Positions 13,442 through 26,094 are shown, numbered from the stretch's first letter. The stretch: DNA of 64,000 bases from Drosophila persimilis (GCF_003286085.1 NW_020825298.1:992001-1056000); one strand, 5' to 3'. The notes: generated by a model not told the origin, from the letters alone. Translations and numbers: made by a program.

Positions 13442-13488
13442 TGTTGTTGTTGCTGTTGTTGTTGTTGTTGTTGTTGTTGTTGCTGTTG
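13442..13488. repeat. GTT microsatellite
   Basis: About fifteen GTT units with two interruptions (GCT). It causes a poly-valine reading frame nearby that is not a gene. Confidence 0.9.
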
Positions 13489-14000
13489 GGATCTGTGTGC
13501 CGTTGTGGGTGTTGCTTTGTCACTTGCAAGTGTTGCGTGAAATAAAAGCATTTTCCATTCGGGCGGGGCTTTTGGACTTGGATATTAGATTACCAGAATG
13601 TTTGGGCATGATTTAAAGGTGTTTTGCTGGCTGTAAAGTACGAGAAATAACAGCAGCAAGGAGCGGCCTTGACAAGGCCAAAGGAAGAGGGAGTGAGTGT
13701 TTGAGTTGTTCGAATTACAGAACAAAGGAACTGGGTTTGGGATTCAACACAACGGAAATTTGATTACAAAGTGAAGAATACTTAAAGATTTGTTGCATGG
13801 AAGGAAGGTCTCACAAGATACAACTCTGGGCCAGAACTCAGATAGATCGATGACCCATAACCTATCTGAATCCAATCGATCACATCGGTAGGCTAATGCC
13901 TGTCAAAAAAGTCAAACTTTGACCTTATTCGACACCCAGATCTTATTGAATCCCTGATTTCCATTCTGCCCATCATAGTCGTACGCTCTCGCGGCTATTG

Positions 14001-14067
14001 CTCTGTTAAATGATCGTAATTGACAGAAAAAATACGAGATACGATCAATTATGATCGTTTAACAGAG
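14001..14067 (+). ncRNA. 23-bp-stem hairpin, possible structured RNA
   Basis: The arms 14,001-14,023 and 14,045-14,067 are inverted repeats of 23 bases with a 21-base loop. There are only two mismatches, and both become G-U pairs if the plus strand is transcribed, so a plus-strand RNA would pair along all 23 positions. The stem length is like that of a miRNA precursor core, but I see no matching lower stem and do not recognise a known miRNA. It may instead be a decayed palindrome or part of a foldback element. Confidence 0.3.
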
Positions 14068-15008
14068 GCCCTGGGGAAACTCCCTTTGAAATTTTCCAGA
14101 ATCAATCGACTTCTTTGATATATCCGCTTCAATAAAGAAACTTCTTTGACCAATCGATTTTGCTCGAGAGAATTGTAAAGTTATATGGTAATTGCTGGTG
14201 GCACATATCCATCCATCCATCCACATCCATATCCATACAGTCATTCACATTAAGCATAAACTAAAATGGTCATTCTCTCACTTGTCCAGAGAACAGAATT
14301 TCAGAATTTCTCGTCACGTAATAAAGTATTTATGTCACCAGGGCTCTCCAAGCCAGCGCTTATATCATGGCCACGTGATCGCGGATCGTAATGCAGTTCT
14401 AACTGTAAACACACCCCGACAATCCATCCACCTTGACCCCGATTCATGGGTTAACTAGAGGCCCGGCCCAATCCCGACATGCATTTCAATGAAGGCATCG
14501 TCTGCTGTTGCCGATGTTGAAGCTGAAGCTGAAGCTCATCATCAAATCAATCACAAAGTCGGCATCAGTCAGCGATTGAAAGGGAAGCCAAGAGCTCCAG
14601 AGCCATGTGTCTTCAGTTACTAAAATGCAAGCTGACGCACAGACAAAGGCCGGAGTGCTGTAAATGATTTGAGCTCTCGCTGAGCAAACAAACTGGAAAA
14701 CTGACAAACTAGCAAACCGACAAACCGACAAACTGCGAATGCATTCAACAGATACGCAGATACATATCGCTTTGCCTTGCCTCCACTGACAAACAGTTTT
14801 CTGTCAGATTAACTAACAAACTGCTATCGTCGCTACCACAATGCTGCCACCTCCCATTCCCCCTCTTGAGTGCGTCTGGGAGCATGTTTTGTGTGCGAGT
14901 GTGGCATGATTTATAAAGTGACGAAGCCGCTGAAGATTTCGCGGCATTCCAAGAATTTCCATTGCAGCATGTGTGTGCCACAAAGAAAGATTCAACCGAA
15001 AGGAAAAG

Positions 15009-15044
15009 GGAGTGCGGAGTGCGGAGTGCGGAGTGCGGAGTGCG
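15009..15044. repeat. 7-bp tandem repeat GAGTGCG, about 5 copies
   Basis: Head-to-tail GAGTGCG units, the last one decaying to GAAGTG. Confidence 0.9.
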
Positions 15045-17984
15045 AAGTGGGGGCTGTATAGACCCCTGCACATACATATGTAATCTTTTCAGTCTAATAA
15101 AGTCATTGGAGTTGCCTCGGGCAACTCTGGCTACTCTGTCAACTCTGGCAAGACTCTACGAGTATTAAAACCAAAACCAAAACCGACAAGACAACGGCAA
15201 ACATTGCCAATTAGTTGCGAGAATTTATATTGCTTTTTCGGTTCAGAGCGAGAGGGGAAATACGAGAAAATAATTTCTCGAAATTTATATTGGAAGCGGC
15301 TATAAATTATGGGGAGCACGGGCACAAGTCAAGAGCCCGGAGACCCCTCCAGAGGAGCTTAAAAAGAGTCTGCCAAAAGAGAACATTGAATGCGGAGCAA
15401 TCTGGAGACAATAAGTAAGCACAAGTTGTGCAATGGAAAATGTCTCAGCAGCCAGCCATAACGTGGGCCAGAAGAGTGTTTTTCCATGGGGCAAAGTGGG
15501 AAAATGGCGAAATTATTTTCAAATGATGTAGTACTCGTACTCACAGTTCCTCGGGGCACGGCACCGACTGGCACAGCACCGACTGGACGGCTTAATGAAT
15601 GCCGCAGGAACAGAAAAACCAGAGGTGAAGCAGACCAGGAAAGCACTGCCAATAACGGGGCGAAAACAAAGAGAAATATGTTTGAAATGCGGGTGGAAAT
15701 TAGCTGGAAAATGTCATCATCAGCACTGGCCACACAATGAAGAAATAACTAAAAAATAATTAGGAAAATCCCCCACAACCGAGCGAGTAATTACAAAAGG
15801 AAAGCGACCCGTCGACCCGTCGACCACTCGACCAGTCCCAAGCGTCCAGTTGCTGGTCGAAATCAATAAAAGAAAAACCGAGAGCAAGCTTTAAAATAAA
15901 TAACAGAACAGAAAAAGTTATCAGAAGCATCTAAGGAAAGAAAACTCGACCGAAGAGGGGCACAATGATGCTCTGAGGATGATGATCCAAATAAGGAGAA
16001 ACCAAAAGCACTCAGAGCCAGCACAAACAGGAGAGGAGGCAACATTGCCAAGCAAAACATATACAAAATGTATCTCAAATTTAAACAGAAACTGAAACTG
16101 AAAGTGGGTCCATCATAGATTGATGTTGAGGCGATACTGGCTGTTTCGTGGAGGCTTAAAGTCGGATTCTGTTCAAGTTAATGTCGCCTCTACGCTTCTC
16201 CTCCATCTGTCTTTTTCTATAAGTAGCTATCAGTACGTTACCCCTCCATTATCCGTGAGTAGCGATTGCCTATAAGCCACACTGCGCTCCCGCTGGTTCT
16301 AGCCCCAAGGTCAGTGCAACCGCTGTGGCTGTGGCAGCCTTCAGCCTTCAGGCACACCAGCGGGTGGCAAGTGATGAGATGAACTTTCGTTGCGTTTGCT
16401 TAACCGCTTTTGACATTTCGATATAAGTAAGTACAGAAGCTAAGCTCCACTCTTGGTATCATCTTTTCCCTCCCTCTCTCTCGCTCTTCTCCCATTTACT
16501 GCTCTGTCAATACTCGGCAAACATACAGAATGAAAGAAAGAAGGCCACAAAAGCTACAGCCTGGAAGGAAGCAACAGTAGCAGGAACAGGAAGAGGAACA
16601 GCAGGCAGGCAATATAGGAAAAGACACCCACAAAAGGCTGGTAAAAGCTTAGGGGGAAAACTACTACAGAAACAAGAGCAAGAGTGTTTGGGGGTGTGGC
16701 AGGGGCAGGGGCAGAGACAGAGGCAGGCCTGAACAAGTGTGTGGGAGTGCAAATGAAGGATATGCATTAGAGTTCAGCAAAGAGTTCAGAAAGAATGTAC
16801 GAAGGAAGCAGAACCTTTCAAGCCTGCAAAAGACTTGCCAACAAATTTACACCAACAACAACAACAGAATAGAAAAACGATTCAAAAAGTACGGGAAAAC
16901 ATGCACACAACTACAAGAAACCATCAAAAACTGTATAAAATTGGAGTAGAAACTGCAAAAGCGTACAACCAGAAATAAAACACACACCAAAAGCTTCAAC
17001 AACAACACACCAACACAACACAACACCGCACACCATGGAGAACACCTTGAAGGACTGACCAAATTGCATTTCAAATGTTTTTCAAACACCTTTAACAGGA
17101 AGCGGAAACCAAAAAGAGAAAATACTATTTGCATTGAAAATGTTTCTCTTTTTTTTGCAGTTTTGTAAGGAAAAACATGCATGAATGGAACGAAACGAAA
17201 CGAAACGAAGCCGGCTTAGAGGGATTACCAGGATTCATGTTATATATTCCCCGGAGAGCTTTGACATGGGATTTAAATTTAATCTGATCTATTATGAAAT
17301 ATTTTGCATTTTTGTAATTAAGAGAAATATTCAAGAAATGTTTGCTGTATAGTGAAATATATAATTGTGTATTTGGTACAGTACAGAACCCCACTGAGGA
17401 GAACATTCCTGTGTTTTAATTTACTAACTCCTTTTCTGTGTACCAGAGCTCCCCTGTACTTGACGAGGGGCGGGCAAATTAAGTAATTTTCATGCACAAA
17501 TTAATGCAATTTCCTTGCTTCTTCTGCAAACACTCGACATATCCCACTGGCCTTCCATTAAAAATCAGAGCCACTTCAACCGCAATACATTAATGAACAG
17601 CCAAACGAAGTAAATAATACACAAAAAAGAAAAACAAATTAAAGCTGCAACAAAAAGCGAAGAAGCACGAGCGACGGGCTTAAATGCAAAATGTTATGTT
17701 TGCAATTAAATGATGTATTTACGAGTAAGTAGGGCAAAATGCACGAGTCGGGGCTTGTTAACATCGAGGCGGAGACACAATTGAAATGTGGCACGAACGA
17801 CGGCTCTCCAAAGCGGAGGGAGGGATGGGGGAGGGAAGGAAGGAAGAGCGGAAGGACGTACACGCCGGGAGGAGGGGCCCCGAAGGGAAGGTGAAAGACA
17901 CATCCTGCACAGTAGCCGGCGTCCTCATCCGCAGACATGTGTTAATTGTATTGTTCTGGCGGGCAAAGGATGGTGATTGCGACT

Positions 17985-18027
17985 GTGGCAAGGTGGCACG
18001 GTGGCACGGTGGCACGGTGGCAAGGTG
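17985..18027. repeat. 8-bp tandem repeat GTGGCACG, 5.4 copies
   Basis: Five units of GTGGCACG or GTGGCAAG plus a partial unit. It is one of three 8-bp-period arrays in the left third of the window. Confidence 0.9.
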
Positions 18028-18179
18028 TATCTGGGGATCCAGGGGGTGGCACCCCCTCGAAAAACCTTCAATTGCTGTTACACTTTTGTTTCCACTGTTG
18101 TTTTACACGCAGCTGGTCTTTGTTGTTGTTGCAATTCGTTGTTAATTTTTTTATTGTTTTATTTTGTTTGCCTTCATTG

Positions 18180-18610
18180 TTGCTGCTGGCTTTCCCCGAG
18201 TGTTTGTTTAGCTGTTAACAATATTTTCGAGTGCATTTCGAATTTACATTTCGCCGGGAAATTGGCCCGCCACCGACCGAGCACTTAACTCAAATTTAAA
18301 TTTCGGATTATGTTTTGAATTATCTGGAATATTTATTCGGATATGGGATTTAATGTTGATTGCGTTGGCAAACATTTAAATTGACATTAATCGGGCGAAA
18401 TAATTGAGGACGTTTATGAGGTGACAAAAATGTTTCGGGGCTAATCATAAATCATAAAATATATTGCAACCGGAAATGGTTTGGACCATTACTATTTGCG
18501 GATAAGTGACGCTAATATTTGTTATAAATTAGCCAAATCATGTCATTAAATCCCCCAAATATTGGGCACATTATACATAGATAAATATCTGTGCAAATAC
18601 GAGTGCCCTT
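18180..18610. promoter_or_regulatory. AT-rich island dense in TAAT/ATTA cores, candidate enhancer
   Basis: About ten TAAT or ATTA cores (the homeodomain core site) fall between roughly 18,300 and 18,560, with TTTATG/TTTATT motifs of the Caudal type. Simple repeats are absent here, unlike the flanks. In the presumed intron of a long gene this composition often marks a developmental enhancer. Purely motif density; AT bias alone would raise the count. Confidence 0.25.
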
Positions 18611-18691
18611 CACGCTTTTGGGAATCGGATTTCGGGTACTTCTGGTTTCCAATGTACAGAACTTTTGCCATTTACTGACTGGTTTCGCATC

Positions 18692-18724
18692 AAACTGTAA
18701 ACTGTAAACTGTAAACTGTAAACT
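18692..18724. repeat. 7-bp tandem repeat AAACTGT, 4.6 copies
   Basis: Exact AAACTGT units head to tail. Confidence 0.9.
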
Positions 18725-19244
18725 TTAAGGCCATGGCAGTTCTCGATGAAGTTTATCTTCTCCCGTCGCTCGACTTAATGACATCGATTACCCGGAGACA
18801 TCAAGTGCGAGCCACTCATTTCAGTGACAGGGGCTCCACAGCTAACTGCCGTTCGGGCTGCAGTAAAGTCAAAATGGTTGGCCAATAAAAACAAACAGCC
18901 AGCACTAAAATCAACAACAGAGAGTTCTGGTTAGCTGCAATTTCCCGCCGGAACTAGTGGGTTCCGCTCCACTGGGGCTTCCCTCCCGCAGAACCAATAT
19001 TATTTGCTTTGGGGCTAATTTAATTTGTCCTTTTTCGAGGTAATTACGCTGAGCAAAGGACAGACCTGACCTGAGGGTCGCAGGATCAAAGAAACGCATG
19101 AAAATGCAATTAAAATTGGACGTTCGCCGCAGAAAAAATAAATAATACGAACACTGACAACAAACAACAGCTCAAAGCAGGAACATGGAGTGGAAGGGAA
19201 GGGAATCCAAAAAGTGCAAATCAAATGCAGCAAATTAATTGCTG

Positions 19245-19264
19245 TACCCTTTGCAGAGGGTACC
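19245..19264. repeat. TACCCT...AGGGTA palindrome, copy 3
   Basis: GTACCCT-TTGCAG-AGGGTAC. This is the cleanest copy of the recurrent short palindrome in the window. Confidence 0.75.
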
Positions 19265-19501
19265 CATGGCTATTCCGGGAAAGGAAGGATTATCCAGCAA
19301 AGCTTTGAAAACTGCAGATTTCTTTACATGGAAGACACCCAACTCAAAGATTGATTTCTACATTATCTAGCAGATCATTTGATGGGTCTGCAAGGGTATC
19401 AGCATATTCGCTACGTGCATCTGGCCCTGGCTCTCTTGTTGTTGAACTTGTTGGTGTCGTTTCGAAGCTGGTTGTATCTGTTGTTTTTAACTCGTTCTGA
19501 T

Positions 19502-19560
19502 GTCGTTGTAGTTGTTGTTGTTGTTGTTGATGTTGCAGGTGTTGTTGTTGTAATTGTTGG
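19502..19560. repeat. GTT-rich tract
   Basis: Interrupted GTT microsatellite (GTA, GAT and GCA interruptions). It produces an artefactual poly-valine frame. Confidence 0.85.
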
Positions 19561-20097
19561 TGTAACTGTTGTCTCTGCTACTGTGCTGCTGCTTTCAATT
19601 AGCCAACCAGCAATGGAGAGTGGTGAGTGGTGAACGGTGAATGGTCAACCAAAAAGTGCAAATGCGACAAGCGCCAGCTGCTGTCCGGTGCCCCATCCCC
19701 CCCTCTAAGAACGCCCCGCTGGTCGCCCCGCCCCCTCCCCCCGCAAACACACGCCCCTGGCCTTTTACGACACTGGGTAAATATTTGACAAGAACAGGGG
19801 GCAAAGCGAAATTGTTTGTAGTTGCTGTTTCGCATTGCCTGTAAATGGGGCATTGCTGTTGTTGTAAGCCAAAATGCAAACGGCATTAGCCATGGTCAGT
19901 GCGTTCTGTGCCAAAGCACTGGGAGAAATGTGTGGTAGGAGATCGTAATGACATTTTGGAAATAACTGCCCAGCAATGCCTCCATGTAATGGATTCCCTT
20001 TTACTACGAACCTCCAGAGTTCCACTCATTTCTCGCAGTGTTCTATTCTGTTTACTTATGGATTTACCGACTGAGTAATCACCAAAATCAAAATCAA

Positions 20098-20130
20098 ACT
20101 CGAAACCGAAACCGAAACCGAAACCGAGAC
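20098..20130. repeat. Hexamer repeat CCGAAA
   Basis: About five units of ACCGAA in a row, in presumed intronic sequence just 3-prime of the coding exon. Confidence 0.8.
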
Positions 20131-20442
20131 CACAACCAAATTCTCGTAGACCCCCTCCGAAATCTGTTGGTCATTTGTGGCCACAGCTTTTTTGTTGCTG
20201 CTGTTGTTGTTGTTGTGGAAATGTCTGAATGAATCCCCTGGCTGCCATCGTACAGGCATGTCGCTTATCAGACAGAGGGGGCTGCCCTCGTGCCCCCTCA
20301 GCCCCGCACAACAATGGAGCAATGTCAGTGATCAGGGAGAGCAGCAACAAAAGCTAATGACATCATGGAATCTGTGGACGGAGATGAGACGCCGCCTTAT
20401 CAGCGCACACAATGGGCGCAATGCCAGACCCCAACGACTCAC

Positions 20443-21735
20443 CTCATTCTCAATGTTGTAAGAGGCTCCCCTTATGAGCGGGGTGTTGCGACTGGTCTCC
20501 CGCAGGGCCTGCAGCTCCTTCTGGTGCTTCTGCTGCTTGAGATGGTGCTCGTGCTCGATTTTGTTCCACTGCTCGTTGGAGAAGCTCTCCTCGGAGTCGG
20601 AGTCTGCGTCGGTGTCGGTGTCGTCGGAGGAGTCCTCCTCGTCCACCTCCTGGAGATTGGCGTCGATTAGCTGCAGCTTTGGCTTCACTGTGGGCTTCTC
20701 CGTGGCCTTCTCTGTGGGTCTCTCTGTCGTGTGCGGCTTCCTGACTACCACCAGAGCACGGTCCCTATGGGTCTTCTGCTTGTCCTGCTCCAGGTTCTGC
20801 TCCTTCTCCTTGTCCCTCTTGAAGAGCCAGTCGAAGATGTTCCTCTTGGCCGCAGCCTTCTCATGTGAATTACCCACACTGGGATGCTTGTTCCTGCTGG
20901 AGTTCATGTCCGATTCGTCGGACTGGTCGTAGGCATCGTACTCCTCCTCCTTCGACTCGATGTGCGGCAGCTTCTGACTGAAGAGCGAATAGCGCGGCAT
21001 TTGTCGGGCCAACTCTTCGTCCACAGCATTGGAGCCGGAGTCCTCCTCGTACTCGTAGTCCTCATCATCGTCGTCGTCATCATCGTCATCGTCATCGTCC
21101 TCGGAGGAGGTGTCCACCTCCTGCCGCCAGTTGGGTCCCCGCGTAGACCTGGGCTCAGCCCATGGCGGGTATATTCCATCGCGATCGAAGTAGCGACTGT
21201 GATTGCCCATCATCGAGTGGGGTGGATGGGGGGCCTCGGTGGTGACGGCGGGTCTTGGAGTGGAGCTCATGGCCAGGCGGTGCTGCTGGTGACGCAGCGA
21301 GGGGAAGACTCTCTGCTCCCAGGTCACGTGGTGGCGGTTGTGATGACGCAAATGGTGCTGCTGCTGTCCCGTGGCCGCCGGCGGCAGCTGCTGATCGAAT
21401 AGCTTCATGGCCGTGGCAGCTCCAGGTCCGACGCCCACAGACGGCGGCTTATGGTTCCCCTCGAGCTCCGCACGCAGATGCTGCTCGTGCCTCAGGTGGT
21501 GGTGGTGCTGGTGGGCCGCCTCCAGCTGCTGGGCCTCCTGCAAGAGCTGCAGACGCTGCTGCTGATGGGGACTGCGGTTTCCCATCTGCGGAGCTGTTGT
21601 GGTGATCACCGTCGACGTTCCTTTGGCGTCCCCCCCGGCCCTGATGAGGGGTACCAGCACTAGCAGAATCACCACGAACTTGGGGGTCAGTGGTCCCCCA
21701 CTGCCCCCGCCGCCTCCTTGGGGAGGCATCGCCAT
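20443..21735 (-). CDS. First coding exon of a secreted or membrane protein, 431 codons
   Basis: The ATG is at 21,735. The frame stays open to an artificial stop at 20,332, but a consensus donor (GAG|GTGAGT) at 20,443/20,442 ends the exon after Glu431 in phase 0. Residues 20-31 (FVVILLVLVPLI) form a signal peptide or signal anchor after a Gly-rich N-terminus. Then come a Gln/His-rich segment (about 57-136), a run of twelve Asp (213-224) inside an acidic patch, a basic stretch (about 297-325), a Thr/Lys/Pro-rich linker (335-353), a second acidic patch (364-384) and a charged helical stretch (388-413). No folded domain is seen, so the functional part is presumably in later exons beyond the left edge. 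The protein enters the secretory route by inference. I do not recognise the gene. Confidence 0.75.
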
Positions 21736-22420
21736 TTCGAGTATTACCTTCGGCCTCTTAAATACCAGCTGAGAGATCCCCTGTTCTCTGCCTTTGTCTC
21801 ACTTTTTTCGTACGCTCTTTTTGTGGAATTCTCTTTGTCGTTTGATCTTCTGTTTGTGTATATTTATTTTGCTTTATATATATTCATTTTTTTAAATATT
21901 TTCCTTTGTTTTGTGAGCTTATTGCTTATTGCTTCTTGCGTTTTATGTTTTGACACTGGCCGACACTTGCCGACACTTGTTCTATGTGTATTTCCCTTCT
22001 TTCTGTTTATTCTCCCAACTTTTTATAAAGGGAATTTTAATTGTTCTCGTTAATGGCACGCAGATTATTTTACGACACTTATTTTCACTTTTTACAACAA
22101 TTTGTCATCTGGAAAATTTTTCGAGGAAACGCAATTAATTTTCTTTCAATGGTTTCCCACTTTGGAATACTCTTAAATAATGCAATTTATTTTGTATTTT
22201 TATTGTACAGTTTTTCACTTTTACTTGAGACCAAAAATTTTGTGTGATTTTAGACACTTTTATGTTTTATATTCTGGTTCAATTTTGTTTTTTTACTTTT
22301 TGCGTAATTTTTAATAAATTCAAATTTTAATGGTTCTTTTCGAGAACTTTTCTGTCCACTTTTATGCAAATCGCCTGCAAATCGGCTCAAAGAAAACGCG
22401 CGCGACTTTTGCCGCGATGC
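21736..22420 (-). other. Probable 5-prime leader of the 20-22 kb gene
   Basis: On the minus strand this stretch is A-rich with few Gs (many AAAAT and AAAGTG runs), the look of long Drosophila 5-prime UTRs. It leads directly into the start codon (CGAAATGG). The transition to GC-rich repeats near 22,400-22,480 may mark the start region. No initiator or TATA element stands out clearly. Confidence 0.4.
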
Positions 22421-24419
22421 CAGCGGCAAGACAAACGCCCTCCTCGCACACACGCACGCACTTCCCACAGACGCACCGACACAGAGATACACGGCTCCAC
22501 TTGTACGAATATAAGTACTATATGTACTGCTATATCTCCACTGATATCTGGTTGTTTGTGCACGAATTTGTTTGTTTGGACTAAGTTTGCCAGATGGGGG
22601 ACTGGCCTCACAGATGGGGCATGCAGCACGTACCACTTTGATTTCTGGTCTATGCAGATGGCGGGGCTGGCTCCACGAATAAAGACAAGACCCGACGACT
22701 TACAGATAACAAATGCGGCACGAGATCTCGCATGGATTCTGAATGGAGATGCGCCATGTTGAGATGCAATGTTGGCAGACACACGTTACACTGGCAACAA
22801 ATGTTGCGATCCACAAAAGTGGCTGTAGCTAGGAGAAGGCTGGCCTCATGCTGCCAGCAGCACGAAGCTGGTTTGAACAGTGGAAAATTGATAGGAAAAT
22901 CTATTAGCAGAATAGCCCGAACTAGGCCTAAAGCGATGCAAATTTAATTTAGTTTGGAAAGGTTAATGTTAGCAGGTCTCCCACGTAATCTGGCTGAACC
23001 TCTTTAAACTGTAGTAATCATCGTTGGACGCCCATGCCTGCCCACATTTGCCTTTTACTTGAGAACTTCCTCTCGAGTTCCCGAGATTTGCGTTGGCTGC
23101 TGCTGCTGCTGCTGCTGGGCTCTTGTGTGTGGGCCGATGACCAGGCATTGCATTACATGGCTTAATAACATGGAGATTGGGGCTTCTTCAGACGGTGTTC
23201 ACTTTTCCGTGTGTGACTTCCAGAGAATCCTGGGAATTTAATAACCTTGAACCCCGTCGAACAGTTTTCCAACTAATTGCCATTAAACGAATCGAGTAAA
23301 AAGGGTATCCGGCATGAGTCAGAGTTCTAGGGGCGGGGGGAGGGGGGAGGGGGTAGGAGGAAACACACATCTTAGCATGATCATAAAAAAGAGTCCCGTC
23401 CGACCCCTGACCTAAGCCTGATCAATGATAAAAGACGGGGAAAGGGGCTGATGAAGGGCTGATGAAGACTTGGAATTTTATGATTCTTCTTTTCTGTGCT
23501 GGAAAATTGATTTTCTTTGGTAAGCGTGCAAATAGGATTTGTCAGGGCCTCCATAAAAAATAGTGTGTGCTTCCAACTAAATCAAAGATGCTAAGACGCC
23601 TGATTATATCGAATTACGGGCTGATAGATGGTCTGTACCTTGGTTCTTTAAAGGTTCTTCGGCCTCGTACTCCCCACCTCCCCCAGAACTCTCTTTGTTT
23701 GAATTTGTTGAGCTCAAAGGCAAACAAGTTTCATTTTCTAGCGCTTAAAGATTGTTACACCACGGCTGGGTGTATCTGTGTCCGCAGTATCTTCTCTGGG
23801 GTGAGTAACGGTAGGTGATAAGCCACTGCGCTCATAAAACTTATATTACGTGTTGAATTTAACGCTCAATTTTGAATGCTTACAAGGTAATGAGGCCTGA
23901 CTGTCGGGGAGGAGGTATTTCTGGGAAATGTAGAAGAAGTTTGCAAAGGGAAAGCTAGATAATATGCGTATAAAAAGATAGAAGAGAAGGAGGGAGGTAG
24001 CTATGAGGAAGGTCTTGCCTTCGTTTAACTTTAAACCAAATTCCCTCCTCAATTAGATTATCCCCCGAACTTTATTTCTGTTTATATCCGAAATTCTATA
24101 AATATTCTCATGCAACACCTTAAACCCCAACCCCATTCCCCTCCCCCACCCATTGGCATGCATCGCTGCGTCAAGCCCCTAAGCCGAAACTAAACCCCCA
24201 ACTAATTTGCAACATTTTCAACTTCTCAACAAGTTTTTCGGGGGGGTGGGGGGGGAGGGCTGGAAGGGGGGATGACTTTCCCAAAACTGAATCCCAGCCA
24301 TAGAGCGAAAGGCAATTTAATAATCATGAAGCAATTTGCGCTGCACTTCAGAGAAGTCCAGCCCCCACCCCGCCCTTCTGTAGTCTCGTTCCGGCACTCC
24401 TTCTGTTGCTCTTAGCCGG

Positions 24420-24850
24420 GCTAATGAAATCATTGCCAGTGCTCGATAAAGCGTTAAAAAATCATCAACTTGCTAATTAGGTTGACTAAAATGCTTCGGT
24501 GGCGACACAAACTTTGCGGTGGGGCAATGATGGGCTAAGGCATTAAACCCGCCCCCCCCCCCCCCCCCCTTTTTCCCAGCCCCTACCACCCCCCTCCCTT
24601 GCAACAAACTTTTGCAAGCCAGAAAGTTTCCATGTTTTTTTTTTGCTGGCAGCCAAAGTTTCTCGAGCTGAGAAAAAGGATTAAAAATGTATCTTTTAAA
24701 TGAATTTTAGCGACATCAAGAAGGTAAATAAATAAATAAATCACTTTTGAAACTACAATTAAATTAAATTTCATCTGTGAAACTTTTTATTGTTCCTTTT
24801 TCCCAGCGACAAAATTAAAAATTGTAATTGCAATTTGCTGGCAAAGCGAC
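24420..24850. promoter_or_regulatory. AT-rich island with TAAT cores around a poly-C run
   Basis: The flanks contain several TAAT/ATTA cores (for example GCTAATTAGG near 24,472) in repeat-free DNA, interrupted by a C18 homopolymer. The region resembles candidate enhancers but has no decisive motif. Confidence 0.2.
24552..24569. repeat. Poly-C run, 18 bases
   Basis: Eighteen consecutive C after a G, followed by T5. Homopolymers of this length are mutation- and assembly-prone. Confidence 0.9.
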
Positions 24851-26094
24851 GTCCACTGCCGCAGGGGCAGACAGTAATTAGCATTTCCTGATCGGCCTAA
24901 TCAATCAGAGGGGGGTGCGGGGGAAGTCGAGTGGGGGGCGGGTCCGCTGGTTAAATGCCGATAAACTTCCAGGCAAAACAATAACAGAGCAGACAAGGCC
25001 AGAAAGAAGGAAGAAAATAAACAACTGGGAAGCCGAAACACTCGATGCCCTCTAAGGTGGGCACTGTACTTCCTCTGGATGTGTAATAAATACAGGACAG
25101 ATATAGGGTTTCGGTCCACTGGGTGTCGAGAGCCTGGTTCGAACCATATTACCCTGTTTCAGGGCATCAAAAGGCCAACAAAGTCAAGAGCGATAAACAA
25201 AGTGGAGCACAGCATTGGTGGGAGTGGGGGAGGGAGCTACGATTGGAATCGGGGGACGGGGGGAGAAGTGGGTGGGTGGGGCAACTCTTGGCTCAAATTG
25301 TTTCCCCGTAGCTGTAGCTGTGGCTCTGGCTGTGTTCGTGGCTGTTGTTGCTGTGATTGTAATGGATGAATTTATTTTGGCTTAGCTGTTGGCCAATCTG
25401 TAGAGCAGACACAGAGAACGATTCGGCAGAGCAGAACATGAAGCTGGTTGTTTTTTTTTTGGAGGGCGTTGTGCTTGGGGGCGTGTCTCTAGCAATTTTC
25501 AAGTTGATATCTTTACCAAGCACCAGCACCAGCCTCGAGAGTACATGTGCAGGAATGCAGGAGAGCTCAGAGCTCAGAGCTCAGAGACGAGCAGTGGGTG
25601 CGGCAGTCATCAGCAAACAGACTAAGTAACCAATGGCCCAAAGACTGGGAAAGCAACTGCGAAAGGGAGAGAGTACTAGAGAGAGAGAGGGGTGGAAAAA
25701 CTAGTTGTGTTCAAACGGAATTCGGAAGGAGACGCTCTGTCATCCCCTACTGCGATAATGGTAGTATCAATGGGCAGAAGGGGCATTAACGGTTATGCAT
25801 GAGTCCTAGATAGGTTGCACATTCAAAACTTTAATCGATTGGCCATCAATTTAGAGCTGCTTCTTGTGTTTATACCAATTTATACAGTTTTCAAGTATAT
25901 CCAATGGCAATTTATATCGAGACCCTTCTGACATCGCAATGTAAATACACTTCTGCTTCTCCGCTCCGCTCCCCTTCCCCTCCCCTTCTTATCTCCTTTT
26001 GCAGAAACTTTCAGTTGTCTATCACTCTCCTGCCTCCCTAGCCCTCCACCTGGCACACTTTGTAGCCACTTTTATGACAAATATAACCCCAAAA

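Larger units (their letters stand above)
3522..20442. other. 17 kb without a recognised gene, probably a long intron
   Basis: I find no exon here that I can defend on either strand. The stretch is dominated by short tandem repeats of 3, 6, 7 and 8 bp, low-complexity GTT/CAG tracts, three copies of a short TACCCT...AGGGTA palindrome, and some AT-rich islands. Because the minus-strand coding exon at 20,443-21,735 ends in a consensus donor (GTGAGT) facing this direction, most or all of it is probably intron of that gene. A small missed exon cannot be excluded by eye. Confidence 0.45.

Noticed and set aside
20474..21402. Plus-strand frames opposite the 431-codon exon
   Set aside because: Antisense shadows of the low-complexity coding sequence (poly-Val/Ser from Asp/Glu codons).
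25132..25146. GGTTCGAACC, resembling a tRNA T-loop
   Set aside because: No D-arm, anticodon arm or acceptor pairing can be drawn around it.
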